From NCBI GenBank assembly GCA_022695795.1, contig MU404200.1, positions 1-64,000 on the forward strand: 64,000 nt of DNA, written 5' to 3'. How positions within the stretch are numbered: the stretch's first letter is position 1; the number at the start of each line of letters is the position of its first letter. Source of the DNA: Biscogniauxia marginata. Its lineage: Eukaryota; Ascomycota; Sordariomycetes; Xylariales; Xylariaceae. The notes beneath the pieces were generated by a model that was not told where the DNA came from, did no database searches, and saw only the letters and a list, made by a program, of their open reading frames with translations. The position numbers and the translations under genes were made by a program. Shown here piece after piece: positions 22,638 to 33,959 of this stretch.

Positions 22638-23918
22638 ATGGCACTAGCTTCAAATCACGAATATCAACGCCAGTCAAGATGGGTCGAGCTGTTTGATCCT
22701 GAGAAATACTATCCATTCGTGAGGTTGCTCTCTTCGTACCTGACTATAGCCGACTTTTTGCTGCTGTGTCAAGCATGCAAAGGACTTGACGTACTCAAGG
22801 GCTTCATGCTGAGGAAGTTTTCCAACATCAATGTCCGCCTGAGAGACTTCGTGGACGACCCTGTTATGTTCCGGTCTCAACTAGGGAACTATGGCGCATT
22901 AATATCGGGACCTTTTGCTCTCAATATCTTTGAGCTGGGTCGTCATCAGGTCCTATACCTGGATGTCTTTATCAAAGACGGGGCCAACGCAGATCAGTTC
23001 ACAGATTATATACAGGAAACCGAGAAATATCAGAACGACAACCAAAAAGTTGAAACGGTGAAGAGCCAATCCCCGAAAGACTCGAGTCTGTAGGCTAACT
23101 GCTTGCTAATTTCTTTACAGACTCCGACACGATGCATCTACAGTAGCTGTGTGCGGCCAGGCATGAAGCTTCGCATTACTCGTACGAACGGGTCTCCAAT
23201 TCGGGCCATCCTCACTTCCACGTACACCACAGCCTGCGTTAACTTCATCACGTGGAACAAGGCATATTCGATCTTTCCTCAGCAAACCCTCATAAATCAT
23301 CAATTTTATCCTCTGCGATCTCTAGATGATGGCTTTGGCTCTAACCTGAACGAGCTTGCCAGCCAAGGCTGGACCACTCGGAATATGATATGGCCCGATC
23401 TTGCAGGCGAAGAGGTTGGCAAAATCGAAGGCCTTCGGCGCGTTGGTGATAGTTCTACTTTGGTTATATTGCTGAACACCGACTCCATTCAAGCGCCGTC
23501 GACTCCGGATTTCGTGATTGATTATGCCCAGTTTGATATTTCGGGGAGTAACTGGCAGAATTTCTACCATCCGAATCGCTTCTCACAAAGCCAGTCTCAG
23601 CAGCTGTTGGGAAACACGGGCACCCGGAATCGGTTCCTAAAGATCCAAGCGGAAGATATGTCGTTATCCGCCGTGCGCCATAGCTACACCATTTCCTCTT
23701 CGTTCTGGAAAAGTTACGTAACAGAAAGACTGCGACGTTGGGCCTGGCTCGAATTGTATAAGTTGAAATCGGAGAATCGTCCCTTACAGTCTACGGACGT
23801 TTACCCGCTCATCTCTGATGTTTTCATTCCACAGGCTTTTAAGATGCCGCGATCTTGGGACTTTGCTGATGATCAGATCCCGCAGTGGTATCATGAATGG
23901 GAAGCCATGAATATGTGA
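22638..23918 (+). CDS. Fungal F-box-like hypothetical protein
   Basis: Predicted 405 residues from two exons, 22638-23057 and 23121-23918. The donor GTGAAG is the only one that keeps frame (KVET joined to TPTRCIYSS); the more canonical GTAGGC donor 40 bp downstream leads to an early stop. The N-terminal part (WVELFDPEKYYPFVRLLSSY, then LTIADFLLLCQACKGLDVL) has the leucine and hydrophobic spacing of a short F-box-like helix set. The rest (RWAWLELYKLKSENRP, SDVFIPQAFKMPRSWDF) has no domain that I can name. No signal peptide or membrane segment. Its promoter region consists of duplicated DNA (copy B). Function unknown; the F-box link is tentative. Confidence 0.7.
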
Positions 23919-25195
23919 AAGGGAGTGTTGTGAGGAAGAAAAGGGAGACCGCAGCCGGCATTCGTGAAACAAAGTCAGATTTCTCGCCGATACCTGTCTG
24001 GATTAGTAAATGCAATAGGATGAACAAGATTAATGAGGAATTGGAATATAGCTTGCGCGGTATCGTTGGTCTACTCTTGCGCTGAGGTATTCCACGAATT
24101 TCAATTTCTGCATCTATTGGAAAAAGCTATCAAAGATTTACACTTTCTTGACATATGCGAGAATAGCACTTGGTTCTCTCCGGTAGAAATGGAGAGCAGG
24201 ACGGCTTTTAGCATACATAGTGTGAGTCTGATCAGAGTGGAAAGCCACTAGGTTGGTTTTGGCCGCAGGAGAAATCTCAAGATCGATTGGCCTCGGACTG
24301 ACGGGTTAGAAGATCTCTTACCCTACGTACATAACAACGAATAATTTCCCATCATTAACGGTGGTAGCAATATATTATAATCGTCATGATGGATTTGCAT
24401 GAATTCAGATCGAGGCTTCCTAGACAACAGTGCCTAACGCAAAAGATAGATTATGCTGCATTACTCGGCACCGCCGACAAGTGGCTTGTTATGGGTAGAG
24501 CAATGGTGAACTGAGTGATTCTTCGCGTTTTAAGAAGCAGCCACTATGTTCACAACGGATAAAAATCAAGGATCCAGTTGTCAGGTTTTTGGGAGGCTGG
24601 TCCATTGCTCTCAACTAGGGGTTGTTCCGGTACCCCACTAGAATCCGCTCTTCGTGCCCTTTAGTAATTGTGCTAATATAACACCTACTCCCTTCTCTAA
24701 GTTTTATTTTATTTTATGTTAGTTCTGTTTCTGAAGACTTTCATAGGCACAAAGTCCCCGAAGAATAGTCACTGGAAAGCCTGAAAAGATGTTGGAGATG
24801 ACATGTTGGGTTTTCAATGTTACGGCCTCTTTGTTTCTCTATAAAGGTTTACAGTCATACAATTGCATTGATAAGTTATGTATAATGAAGAGGGAAACAA
24901 GGGCATTCACCAAAAACAACATTCAAGGGAATGAAAGAATTATCATAATGAAAATGAAAACAACACCATTCACAAAAATTTAGGGACAGGGAATGTGACA
25001 AACAACCAATGGAAGACAAATTGAGTAGTTGTTTTGGAAACACCACGAAGGCATCCAAGCTGGAATGAATATATTAATGGGCCCCAAGAGGCTTCTAATC
25101 GTGCTATCTATTTCTTCATCCTCAATACGGTGTTTACCACTAAAAAATAACCACAGAAACAACCAGAACCATAACAGACTTAGAATATCTCCATC
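23919..25195. other. Intergenic region
   Basis: No supported gene; AT-leaning DNA with short open frames only. Purine-rich AACAACC-type DNA directly precedes the small gene at 25196. Confidence 0.55.
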
Positions 25196-25444
25196 ATGGC
25201 CCCGGCTACAGCTTTACCTAGTCTCGAGCAGACGATTCGGGACCTGTTTCCCCAGTACGTATTTTCCTTTCTGCCCGAAGCGGTAGATGATGAGCGCGGA
25301 TGGTGCTGCTGCAGATGTAGGCAGTTGAACCGGATGTCGGCGGGCTCTTGCAGAGGGTGTCGCAGTCATCGTAAATGCTGCGACTGCATTGTAGACTCTA
25401 TTGAAGCTGACATGTCCGATGCGGATTCATCATGCGCAGAATGA
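25196..25444 (+). CDS. Small cysteine-rich protein, zinc-ribbon-like
   Basis: A single-exon ORF of 82 residues with ATG at 25196. Residues 36-66 have the dense metal-binding pattern WCCCRCRQLN, then CRGC, then HRKCCDC, i.e. two CxxC pairs followed by H and CxxC. This resembles the Trp-Cys-x2-Cys...Asn...Cys-x2-Cys layout of RanBP2-type zinc fingers, extended by an extra H/CxxC. No signal peptide, so probably intracellular. Small single-domain proteins of this look recur in filamentous fungi without known role. It lies in an accessory, transposon-scarred stretch. Confidence 0.6.
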   Translation: MAPATALPSLEQTIRDLFPQYVFSFLPEAVDDERGWCCCRCRQLNRMSAGSCRGCRSHRKCCDCIVDSIEADMSDADSSCAE

Positions 25445-25949
25445 GGTCGAGAACATTTTAGAAGCAATGGATTCCCGCCTGCTCACCTAACTATAAATAA
25501 AGTCCTGGAAACCTCGGCTATCACAACCACTCAATAGCTGGTTTATTGAGTAATAAGATGATCTGGAGGTCTTCGAGCCTTTTTAATCACGGTGTCATCG
25601 CCACGACATTATTTACCATAGGAAATGTAATAAATTACTAGTACCATTATTAATATTAATGCCACTGTTTATGTTAGAAGCCCTGAAAAATTGAAATACG
25701 TGTTAACTGTAATTATTTTCATTGTATTAAATAACTTAATTAAAAAGTTAAGTTCCTTTTTTAGAGAATTAATTAACAAGAATATCATTTAAAATGAGCG
25801 AAAATGAATATATCGAGAAAAAGAAATCTTTTGCCTAGTCACATTTCTCGTTCTGTAGGCTGCTAGTGGCACAATATAGAAGAGCCACGGATGTGCTTTT
25901 ACCAGGGAGATGGTGTTGCGCAGGACGCGTACTTTTCGCTGTTCATTAT
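25445..25949. other. AT-rich intergenic block
   Basis: Strongly AT-rich between about 25620 and 25850, with AATTAATTAA-type runs and no gene. The composition suggests decayed repeat DNA. Confidence 0.5.
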
Positions 25950-26009
25950 TGTTGAAATATAAGCCTCACTAAGCTAAGGCTCATAACGCATTTTTCCTAG
26001 AAAACAACA
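25950..26009 (+). mobile_element. 60-bp TGTTG...CAACA element, copy 2
   Basis: Begins TGTTGAAATATAAGCCTCAC and ends AAAACAACA; exactly as long as copy 1 at 7064-7123. The flanking 5 bp are ATTAT on both sides (25945-25949 and 26010-26014), a perfect target-site duplication. That marks a genuine integrase-type insertion of the whole 60-bp unit. Confidence 0.85.
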
Positions 26010-26126
26010 ATTATCTCAAGGCTGGATACTTTGTGGATAAATATAGAGGTATAGCTAGCGTCTGGCTATCTTTGATATAATAGAGCAATCGGTCTTGAAG
26101 ATCGTATACTTCATAGATATCCCCAT

Positions 26127-26257
26127 TGTTGAAATATGGGGCTATATGACCCCCGATGACATATATATATATAGATGGGCTTCGCTCATCTATCTCACAG
26201 ACTCACCTTGAACTAATACACTTGATCCTATACTCATATATTCGTCTCATCTCAACA
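26127..26257 (+). mobile_element. 131-bp solo LTR (TGTTG...CAACA)
   Basis: Starts TGTTGAAATATGGGGC and ends TCATCTCAACA. The flanks are CCCAT (26122-26126) and CCCCT (26258-26262), a 4/5 match for a target-site duplication. It carries an internal hairpin (ATAGATG...CATCTAT, about 26170-26192) preceded by an AT-repeat TATA-like tract. The first eleven bases equal those of the 60-bp element 177 bp upstream. The ends and size suit a Ty1/copia-type solo LTR. Confidence 0.75.
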
Positions 26258-27351
26258 CCCCTGTCCCCTTTCCTCCTCCCTTTAACCCATTACATTCCGA
26301 ATGTCTCACTCGAACCACGCCCGATTTCTTTTGTCGCTCCTTCGTGCTGTACTTATAGGCAATGCTCATTATTGGTGACTTCTACCATTTCGGGGCGATA
26401 TTTCCTGCGCGCCTCTAAAGCCTTGTCAGTTACTTAAAAGTGTATTGGCACTCGGCTCCTCAAACTCTGGGCTTATCATATTTAATTTATATCGCAGTCC
26501 CTTTGTAAGGTTGCTGTAATTTATCATTCTCCTTGTATGTCCGCTCGGAAGCTCGGGCCTGAGCCGGCACCCGACACCAAGATAGTGTTCTCTTGAAAAT
26601 ATAGACGAGATGGGGGTGGGTTCAGTTAGCGAGCTGTTAGATTTGCGAACGCTGCTTCTTTTAAGCAAAAGTTCGCGGTTTCAGAGAATGACATCGTATT
26701 ATAAGCTAAATATTTAGGATAAATGGCGGGCCTGTACAGTGGGAAATAGTTTATCTAGGATAGGGGTAACTATGCATTAGAGATCATTAAATGTTTGTAA
26801 TTTCGATTTTGCTTGTTTGGTTATAAGGTATCTGAGTTTTATCTGTGAGGAAACTAATTAGATAGTCATGTTTGTATTAGTAAATACTTAGAGTTGTATT
26901 TTGCCCTCTGTTTAAGAAGAGTGTTTCACATTCCAATTTATAGTGCGGCGCGGACTATTCGATTGTCTTAACTTACATCAATCCAATAGGTACGCGACCG
27001 GAACAAAAGGTGGGGTAAAAAAGTAAGTAATTGCTGTGATAGGATTGGTGGGAGGTAGAGTGGGGTTCCTGTAGAAATGGCGTATGCGGATTCACAGATG
27101 ATGCAATTGTCGAGGCGTGGAATTATTCGGCCGAAGACGGAGCCCCGGTAAACCGACTAAACCCCCGATCGAGGAAATTCTTCAGTTCAAAGTTGGAGAC
27201 GGCAGCTTCGAGCTCGTAGCTCCGCGATAACACCGACCATTACCCCTTATTCCTCGTTCCCTGTTCGTCTGCCACATGGGAAATCTTCCTTCCGCCTCCG
27301 CCCTCGCCATGACCCAAATATAGTTTCGCCAGTTAACAATAGTGCTTCTCA
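26258..27351. other. Intergenic region upstream of D-lactate dehydrogenase
   Basis: No gene recognised. The last 200 bp is pyrimidine-rich promoter-like DNA before the ATG at 27352. Confidence 0.55.
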
Positions 27352-29389
27352 ATGGCCATGTCGCGCATCGCGTCGCGATGCGCCCAAGCAGGGCTTCGGA
27401 ATCTGAGGGCCCCGCCCCCCGGCCGGACCACCTCGCGATGTCTCACGCTCGGTACAAGCGCTCGGTCGTATGCTACGGACAGGAAAGGCACACCTGCTTC
27501 TAGCTTCCAGGGGCAAATGCTCGAGAGCGTTAGCTCGCGTATCGCCCGCGAGAAGGCCGAGCGCGAAAAGTTTTCCAGGCAGAGCCAGCAGTCCGCTGGA
27601 ACGAGGCGATGGGCTACAACCTTTGGTAAGATCCTCTCGTGCAGATCCATATCCCGGAGGAGACTGACAGTTTCCCGAATCAGTTATACTAGGAACTGCA
27701 TTGGGTTCTTACCTTTTGGGCAAGGCAGCGCCCCGCGGCCCGGAGACGAGCTCGACCCTGCCTCTTGCACTGACTCGCGACCCGAAGCACAATAACGACA
27801 AAGCGAATCTCGAAGCTGCCTGGGCAGATTTTGCTGCCGTTGTGGGAGCAGAACATGTCAGCACTCTCGAGAATGACCTCCATACACATGCGAATTCCGA
27901 TTGGTCAAGCTACCGCAACGAGGATTCACAAAAGGCCTTCATGGTGGTGTACCCTGCTTCGACGGAGGAGGTTAGCAACATCATGAAGATCTGCCACCTG
28001 AGACGGATACCTGTTGTCGGCTACAGCGGCGGCACCAGTCTAGAAGGACACTTCACCCCGACCAGGGGAGGTATTTGTGTTGACTTCGGCAGGATGAACA
28101 AGATTCTCCAGCTACACAAGGATGATCTAGACGTTGTAGTCCAGCCTGCCGTTGGTTGGGAATTGCTTAATGAGCAACTGAGTAAAGATAATCTGTTTTT
28201 CCCGCCAGACCCAGGCCCAGGTGCTCAGATTGGAGGCATGATTGGAACTGGGTGCAGTGGTACAAACGCCTACCGATATGGTACTATGAGAGAATGGGTG
28301 CTCTCTCTCACGGTTGTGCTTGCTGATGGAACTGTAATCAAGACTAGGCAAAGGCCGCGCAAGAGCTCTGCTGGTTATGATCTGACCAAGCTGTTTATTG
28401 GGAGTGAAGGAACGCTAGGTCTAGTGACTGAGGCAACTTTGAAGGTCACAACGAAGCCTGTCAGTACAAGTGTGGCGGTCTGTAGCTTTGGCACAATCCG
28501 GCAGGCTGCTGATTGTGTTGCCAGGGTTGTTGGCGAAGGCGTGCCCGTCGCAGCGGTAGAAATCCTGGACGACGAGCAAATGAAATGTATCAACAAGGCC
28601 GGCATGACATCGAAGAATTGGAAGGAGGCACCTACGCTCTTCTTTAAATTCTCTGGCACCGTAAACGGCGTTAAGGAGCAGATCGGAATCGTTAAGAATA
28701 TGGCTAAGCAGAGTGGTAGCGAGAGCTTCGAGTTTGCTAAATCCGAAGCAGAGAAGGCCGAGTTGTGGAGTGCACGCAAAGAGGCACTATGGAGTACCCT
28801 GTCCGTTGCCAAGCCAGGCGAGAGAGTGTGGACTGGTGATGTGGCAGTACCCATGAGCAGATTGCCCCAACTGATTGAGGACACGAAAGATGACATGAAG
28901 AAGAGTGGCATGTACGGTACGATCGTTGGTCACGTAGGTGATGGAAACTTCCACAGTAAGTTGAAAGTCCGAGTCTAGGACAACAGTCGAGCGTGCTGAC
29001 AATTAATAGTTATACTGCTCTCAAATGATGAGCAGAGGCACGCTGCCGAGGAGTTGGTCCATCGCATGGTCAAGAAAGCTGTCGAGTTGGAGGGAACCGT
29101 AACGGTATGCTTTTAGCTCTTGTGACTAGAATACTTCCGAAGGCTAACGCGATAAAGGGCGAACATGGTGTTGGTCTCGTCAAGAGAGATTACCTACCAC
29201 ACGAGCTTGGTGAGAGCACTGTTGACACAATGCGGAAGGTGAGTTAACCTAGGATATATCCGATTTCAACTGCGTCGCTAATAATTCCGTACTTAGATCA
29301 AACAAGCACTCGACCCACTCTCCCTCCTTAACTGTGATAAGGTCATCCGGGTGCAGAAGCCGAAACCTGGCGAGGTTCCTGAATGGTGA
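27352..29389 (+). CDS. Mitochondrial D-lactate dehydrogenase (cytochrome)
   Basis: Predicted 604 residues from five exons: 27352-27625, 27684-28955, 29010-29104, 29158-29238 and 29297-29389. It oxidises D-lactate to pyruvate with FAD and passes electrons to cytochrome c. The N-terminus is Arg/Ser-rich without acidic residues (mitochondrial presequence), followed by a hydrophobic stretch (VILGTALGSYLLG) spanning intron 1, typical of the inner-membrane anchor. The FAD-binding PCMH domain shows VVGYSGGTSLEGH and PDPGPGAQIGGMIGTGCSG. The C-terminal FAD-oxidase domain shows VGHVGDGNFH, split by intron 2, and GEHGVGLVKRDYL. The splice joins restore FHIILLSNDEQRH and EGTVTGEHGVG without gaps. A second ATG two codons on (27358) is equally usable. 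It ends 150 bp from the convergent tyrosinase gene. Confidence 0.95.
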
Positions 29390-29538
29390 TGTGATTATGT
29401 CCTCTTACTATGCCCTGGGTCATATCGGTCCTATAAATAAATACAATAAACATATTTTCTGGATCTGACATAACAGAATAGATATTCATCTTCCCCCATA
29501 TCACCTAAGTTAGTTCACTACCATAGATCAGAGGAATT

Positions 29539-31013
29539 TCATTCGTAGACGAAGCAGAATGGCGAGCCTCCCACGGTGTCGAGCAGCTCGCGGTACGTGT
29601 ACGAATCCCCAACGGGACTGATGTCAAGAATATCATCGAGCGTACCGTTACGGCTTTCTGGCCGGTTCATCATGGTGATGGTCCCAGCCATGTCCTACGT
29701 GCGTTGATGAGTACGATTATCTTTGGGATTCCCCCCCGACGACTCACCTGTCTGTTCTCCCAGTTAAGGTTCTGCCAGATGAAGTACATGCGGTCGATCT
29801 GTCCGTGGTGGAGATAGAAAGCAGGCTCGAGCGGCGAGAAATAAAAGTCACCGCCAGGGTCACCGGCTTGGGGCAGGAAAAAAAAGAAACAGGGCGAATT
29901 AGTTCAGCCAACTTCATTTCATTACCTGAAGAACATACCGATGGAAAAGTGGCCCCCTCCATGCACAGCGAAGCCCCACTTCATGGCCGAAGGATACCGG
30001 GGGTCTCCTTGGATGTTGGCCTGGAAGAGCTCGATGTCGGGGCTCTCGAGGATTGTCTCGGTGGTGTTGCGGATAGATGCCCAGCGCGCGCAGATTTGCG
30101 TGTTGAGGTCGCGCTTCAGGCAGCGCGGGTTCGGCGCGAGGGGGTCCTCGGCCGTGTTGGGCCCGAAGTTGACGGTGTAGTTCTTGAACGGCCCGTCCGT
30201 CACGCACCCGCCGCCGGACCCGGAGGGGAAGAAGGAGGACGTCGAGTTCGAATCGACCTTCTCGCCGTTCGATCCCAGGGACGTTTCCGACCCGTCGAAA
30301 AGGGGCGAGCTCTCGACCGAGCCCGCGTCCAGCCCCCATTCCCAGTAGGGGAATGCGCCCGTGTACCCGCAGAGCTTCCGGAGCTTCTCCTCGTATGTCC
30401 AGATGTAGAGTCTGTGGAAGAGAAGGAAGTAGGCCTGCGTAAATAAATAAACTACGTTTAGTGGTTCGGGCTCTGTGTGAAGGGGATCGGACCTCCTGGC
30501 GCTTCCTCAACTTACTGAGTTATGAACGTATGGTGTGAGATGGTAGTGTAATACGCCGAAGCTGTCAAACATGGATCTTGGAGTGGGGGTCTCGTTAGCT
30601 CAATGCTGGTAACTAAACCTCTGAAGTGCCGGCTTACTTGGGGCCAGTGACGTTTGGATACACGTTTGGCTCCTCCATCAGGCACTCGACTGCTCTCACG
30701 AATGCAGTCCTTTCTGGGCCGGGGATGTTTCTCCTATTTTCCCAACGGTTAGATCTGAATACACGTGACAGTAAGAAGCGGGCTGGGTTCAAATTTACCA
30801 TTCTCTTCGAACCTTGACATTCTCTCTCGTACAGGTCGACGAGGCACTCTCGATCCGACTCAGTGCGTTATCATATGCTGTCTTGCTAATTTGTTGTAAC
30901 GCCTTTCCTGCCTCAATGTCGGCCTCTGTGAAGTTCTGGATTTGACCCAAGGCTAGTCCCTGAAGGGATGCTCCCACAAGGGCGAACGGCACCAGCTGCT
31001 TGAGGAAACCCAT
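29539..31013 (-). CDS. Secreted tyrosinase (type 3 copper monooxygenase)
   Basis: Predicted 380 residues from six exons (minus strand): 31013-30799, 30733-30638, 30576-30516, 30434-29939, 29866-29748 and 29694-29539. Tyrosinases hydroxylate phenols and oxidise catechols to quinones (melanin or defence chemistry). A signal peptide is visible (FALVGASLQGLALG). After the spliced NVKVRREW motif, the CuA site reads HYHLTPYVHNSAYF then LLFHRLYIW, and the CuB site reads HGGGHFSIAGDPGGDFYFS then AFYLHHGQIDR. The donor GTATGT at 29938 is chosen over the downstream one because it alone restores GHFSIAGDPGGD. It belongs to the short secreted fungal class without the large C-terminal lid domain. Substrate not deducible. 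Confidence 0.92.
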
Positions 31014-32542
31014 TGCAACCGAGCGTGAATATGAAAATCCCCCTTGAGGCCTTGGTTCTCAAACCGACTAGAAGATCCGGGACCTGTCTCCCATTTTCAA
31101 GTGCTCAGTAATAAGCCATGGCTTTCTATATGCCAAGACGCGCCAACTTGAATTATATGGCAGAATAGCGAAATGTGGAGACTAGTAGTCTAGGGGAGAT
31201 CAGCATATTCCATAAGGGAGGCAGTCGGAATTAAAAGTTACCTAAGAGAGCAATGTGAAGTGACAGTCATACGAATCAAGCTTCTTTTTTCATATTGCGC
31301 CCGCCTTAACGTGATTGGTTCGCCGTGCCGATCATGCTGCTTTCTGATGGGAAAGGGGAAGAATACAATCTGCCGAGCGGTGTCGCAGCCGCCCGACAAG
31401 GGCCTCCTCGTCCGGGCTAAATGGCGGGACAGGTCACGGAACTTGATTTGGCGAGGCTATTGCGGAGTCGCTTAGCAGGACAGTCACTTGATTTCTGCCG
31501 GGTTGGCTCAATAAAGACCAGACGCGCGTGGCATGAGCGAATTCTCACGGGATTTTCTATTAAGGTATCGCCTTATACAGCGGAACCATGGCCGGGCCGA
31601 GGGCAGCGTACACTGACAAAATCTCCCTATTTATGACCAATGGCATCGATACTAAATGAAATCCAATGAACTGATGGATGGTCCAAGGTGAGCAAGTAGC
31701 CATCCTGGGCGATGTGGGCCAGTAGCGCCAAGTGATCCTGTTAGATTCTTCCCAGATGGAAAAATTCACTTCATGCACGGCAGTTGGAAAGACAAACTTT
31801 TGTAGACCTCATATTAGGTTATTTTTCATTGTTTTCCTCTACATGCGTGTTTGAATGCTAGTACCAAGGACATCCTGAAGGTGGACGAATGGAAAGATTG
31901 GGACACTGCTATAACATGATTTCCCACCAGGTGTTCTAAAGTCAGGTTATATCGATACCTAATACACATAGCTCGTCAAACCGCGAGCACGAAACAATGA
32001 AATGGATACAATGAAATGGATGAGTATGTTTTGCACTATACATCACTAAGATATACTCATATTGCGCAAAGTCTCTGTACTCTTCTACAAAGACAATTGC
32101 TTAGAGTCTAACATTGTGAGCCTATCCAAACAGAAGAACACAATTTAATATAATAATGGCTTACCTAGGTAGTCTCTTAACTAAATCTAAACCAAGGCCT
32201 AGGTAAGTATACATGTATCATGAATAGTGGCTTATAAATGGGTACTTAGTTGCCACACCTTAACCCCAATGTAGCAGGCCGCGGCTTGTCCCTTTTTGGA
32301 ACCTCCCAAGAACCTAATTGGCTACAAGGAAGCGCTATTTAACAACTAGTTTAGTCTCCATAATGATTCATAATGATTCGCTCTTATTTGATATGCATCA
32401 AATAGGTAGCTAAAAAGACGTACATACGAAATGTTCTTTCAAAGATATTATAAACCATAGGCACTGTCGGCAAGTTTTCTGAGACAAAGTTTTTGCCTAC
32501 TCTTATACCTATTCTACATGATAAATTTTGTCTTTCTTCGAG
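31014..32542. other. Intergenic region
   Basis: Promoter of the tyrosinase gene (minus) and of the PRISE-like gene (plus). Short open frames only. Confidence 0.55.
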
Positions 32543-33959
32543 ATGGAAACGACGGATGGTAACTACCACGCGATAGTCTTCGGTGCTTCTGGTGTCATCG
32601 GATGGTCCGTCGTCGACCAACTCTTGTCAAATCATGGCGGGATAGACGTGTTCTCTAAAGTGACAGCTGTGACTAACCGTCAAGTTGATCTAACAGAGTC
32701 GCAATGGCCAATAAATCCCTTAGGTGGTCCAGAGGTACAACTTATATCCGGCATTGACCTCCGGCAAAGCGAGCCGAATGGAGTGGCTAAGGCCCTTAAA
32801 GAAAAGGTGAGGGGCGTTGATAAAGTCAGCCATATATACTACTTCGGTAAGAAACCATGGTTAAACTTGCTTTTCAGTGAAAATGGATTCAGTGCTAAAT
32901 ACGAACTTGAAGCTTTCACCCAGGTTGATGATCCAATCGAAGAGGTCGATGTCAATAAGCGCATGCTGAAGAATGTGCTTGGTGCTGTTACTTTCCTATT
33001 CCCAAGTTTAAAATTCGTCGTGTTCCCTGGAGGCACAAGAGTAAGTGGCAATCATGGCCATTGAACCAGATGAATACCCCAAGACTAACTGCCGCACTAG
33101 GGCTACGGCATATATATTCCTGGGGGGACGTTCAAGCCCCCGCTCACGGAACCCATGGTAGATAATCTACCGGCCGATTATGCCAAGACGGTAGTATATC
33201 CGGCCCATCGCGAGTTTCTCTCAGCTGCGTGTCGCGGAAAGGAGTGGACCTGGTGCGAAGTGTGCCCGGACGCTATCGTAGGTTACCACCCCTTCTTGAA
33301 TCACCGAAGCGAGAATCTAATGGGAGACGAAGATCGGCTTCACTCCGAACGGATCACAGTACTCGTTGGCTCTACACTGGGCCCAATACCTATCTCTCTA
33401 CGCTTACAACCACGGGATCGGGCTGCGGACTCAGTCCGGTGGCACATCAGAGCCCGTCGAGGTCCCCTTTCCTGGCAACGAAGCGGCATACAATGCGTTG
33501 AGCAGCCCCGTATCTGCGAGGACTCTTGCCCGCTTCTCGATCTACGCGTCACTTCATCCGGAGACTGGCGGGGGCGGTCAGATATTCAACGTCGCCGATC
33601 GTGAAGAGCCATCTAGCTTCAAAGACGTGTGGCCTGGATTGGCTGCCTGGTTTGGACTCCTGGGCGTAGGCCCCATAGGCGAGGTACCGGGCCCCGTAGC
33701 TAGCGGTGCTTCATTAAAACCCGGAGAGTATATCAGGCTCCATTCACATGTGTTTAGCGAGTTGGGTCTGCACAAGGCACTAATCAGCGGCGTGGGAGCC
33801 GGAAGAAATCAGTTAGATAGCGTGGGCTCGTGGCTGACGTTTGATCGGCAGCTGAGCTTGAAGAAACTCCGTGGCTCCGGCTTCGACGAGGAGAGAGATC
33901 CGATAGCCGGCTGGGTGGGGAGCTTTGAATTGTTCAGGAAAGCAGGACTGATATTGTGA
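32543..33959 (+). CDS. PRISE-like NAD(P)-dependent reductase/epimerase
   Basis: Predicted 433 residues from three exons: 32543-33040, 33101-33277 and 33333-33959. An extended short-chain dehydrogenase of the PRISE type (progesterone 5-beta-reductase / iridoid-synthase-like), which reduces enones with NAD(P)H. The Rossmann glycine motif is IVFGASGVIGW near residues 12-22. The PRISE-like segments are VVFPGGTRGYGIYIP across intron 1, WTWCEVCPDAIIGFTPNGS across intron 2, and ALHWAQYLSLYAYNHG. Both joins restore family sequence, with donors GTAAGT and GTAGGT. The codon at 32528 in the same frame is TTG, so the ATG at 32543 is the start. Such proteins occur in fungal secondary-metabolite clusters, but no PKS, NRPS or P450 is present here. 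Confidence 0.88.

Noticed and set aside
29539..33959. Secondary-metabolite gene cluster around tyrosinase and the PRISE-like gene
   Set aside because: No PKS, NRPS, terpene cyclase, P450 or cluster regulator is present nearby.
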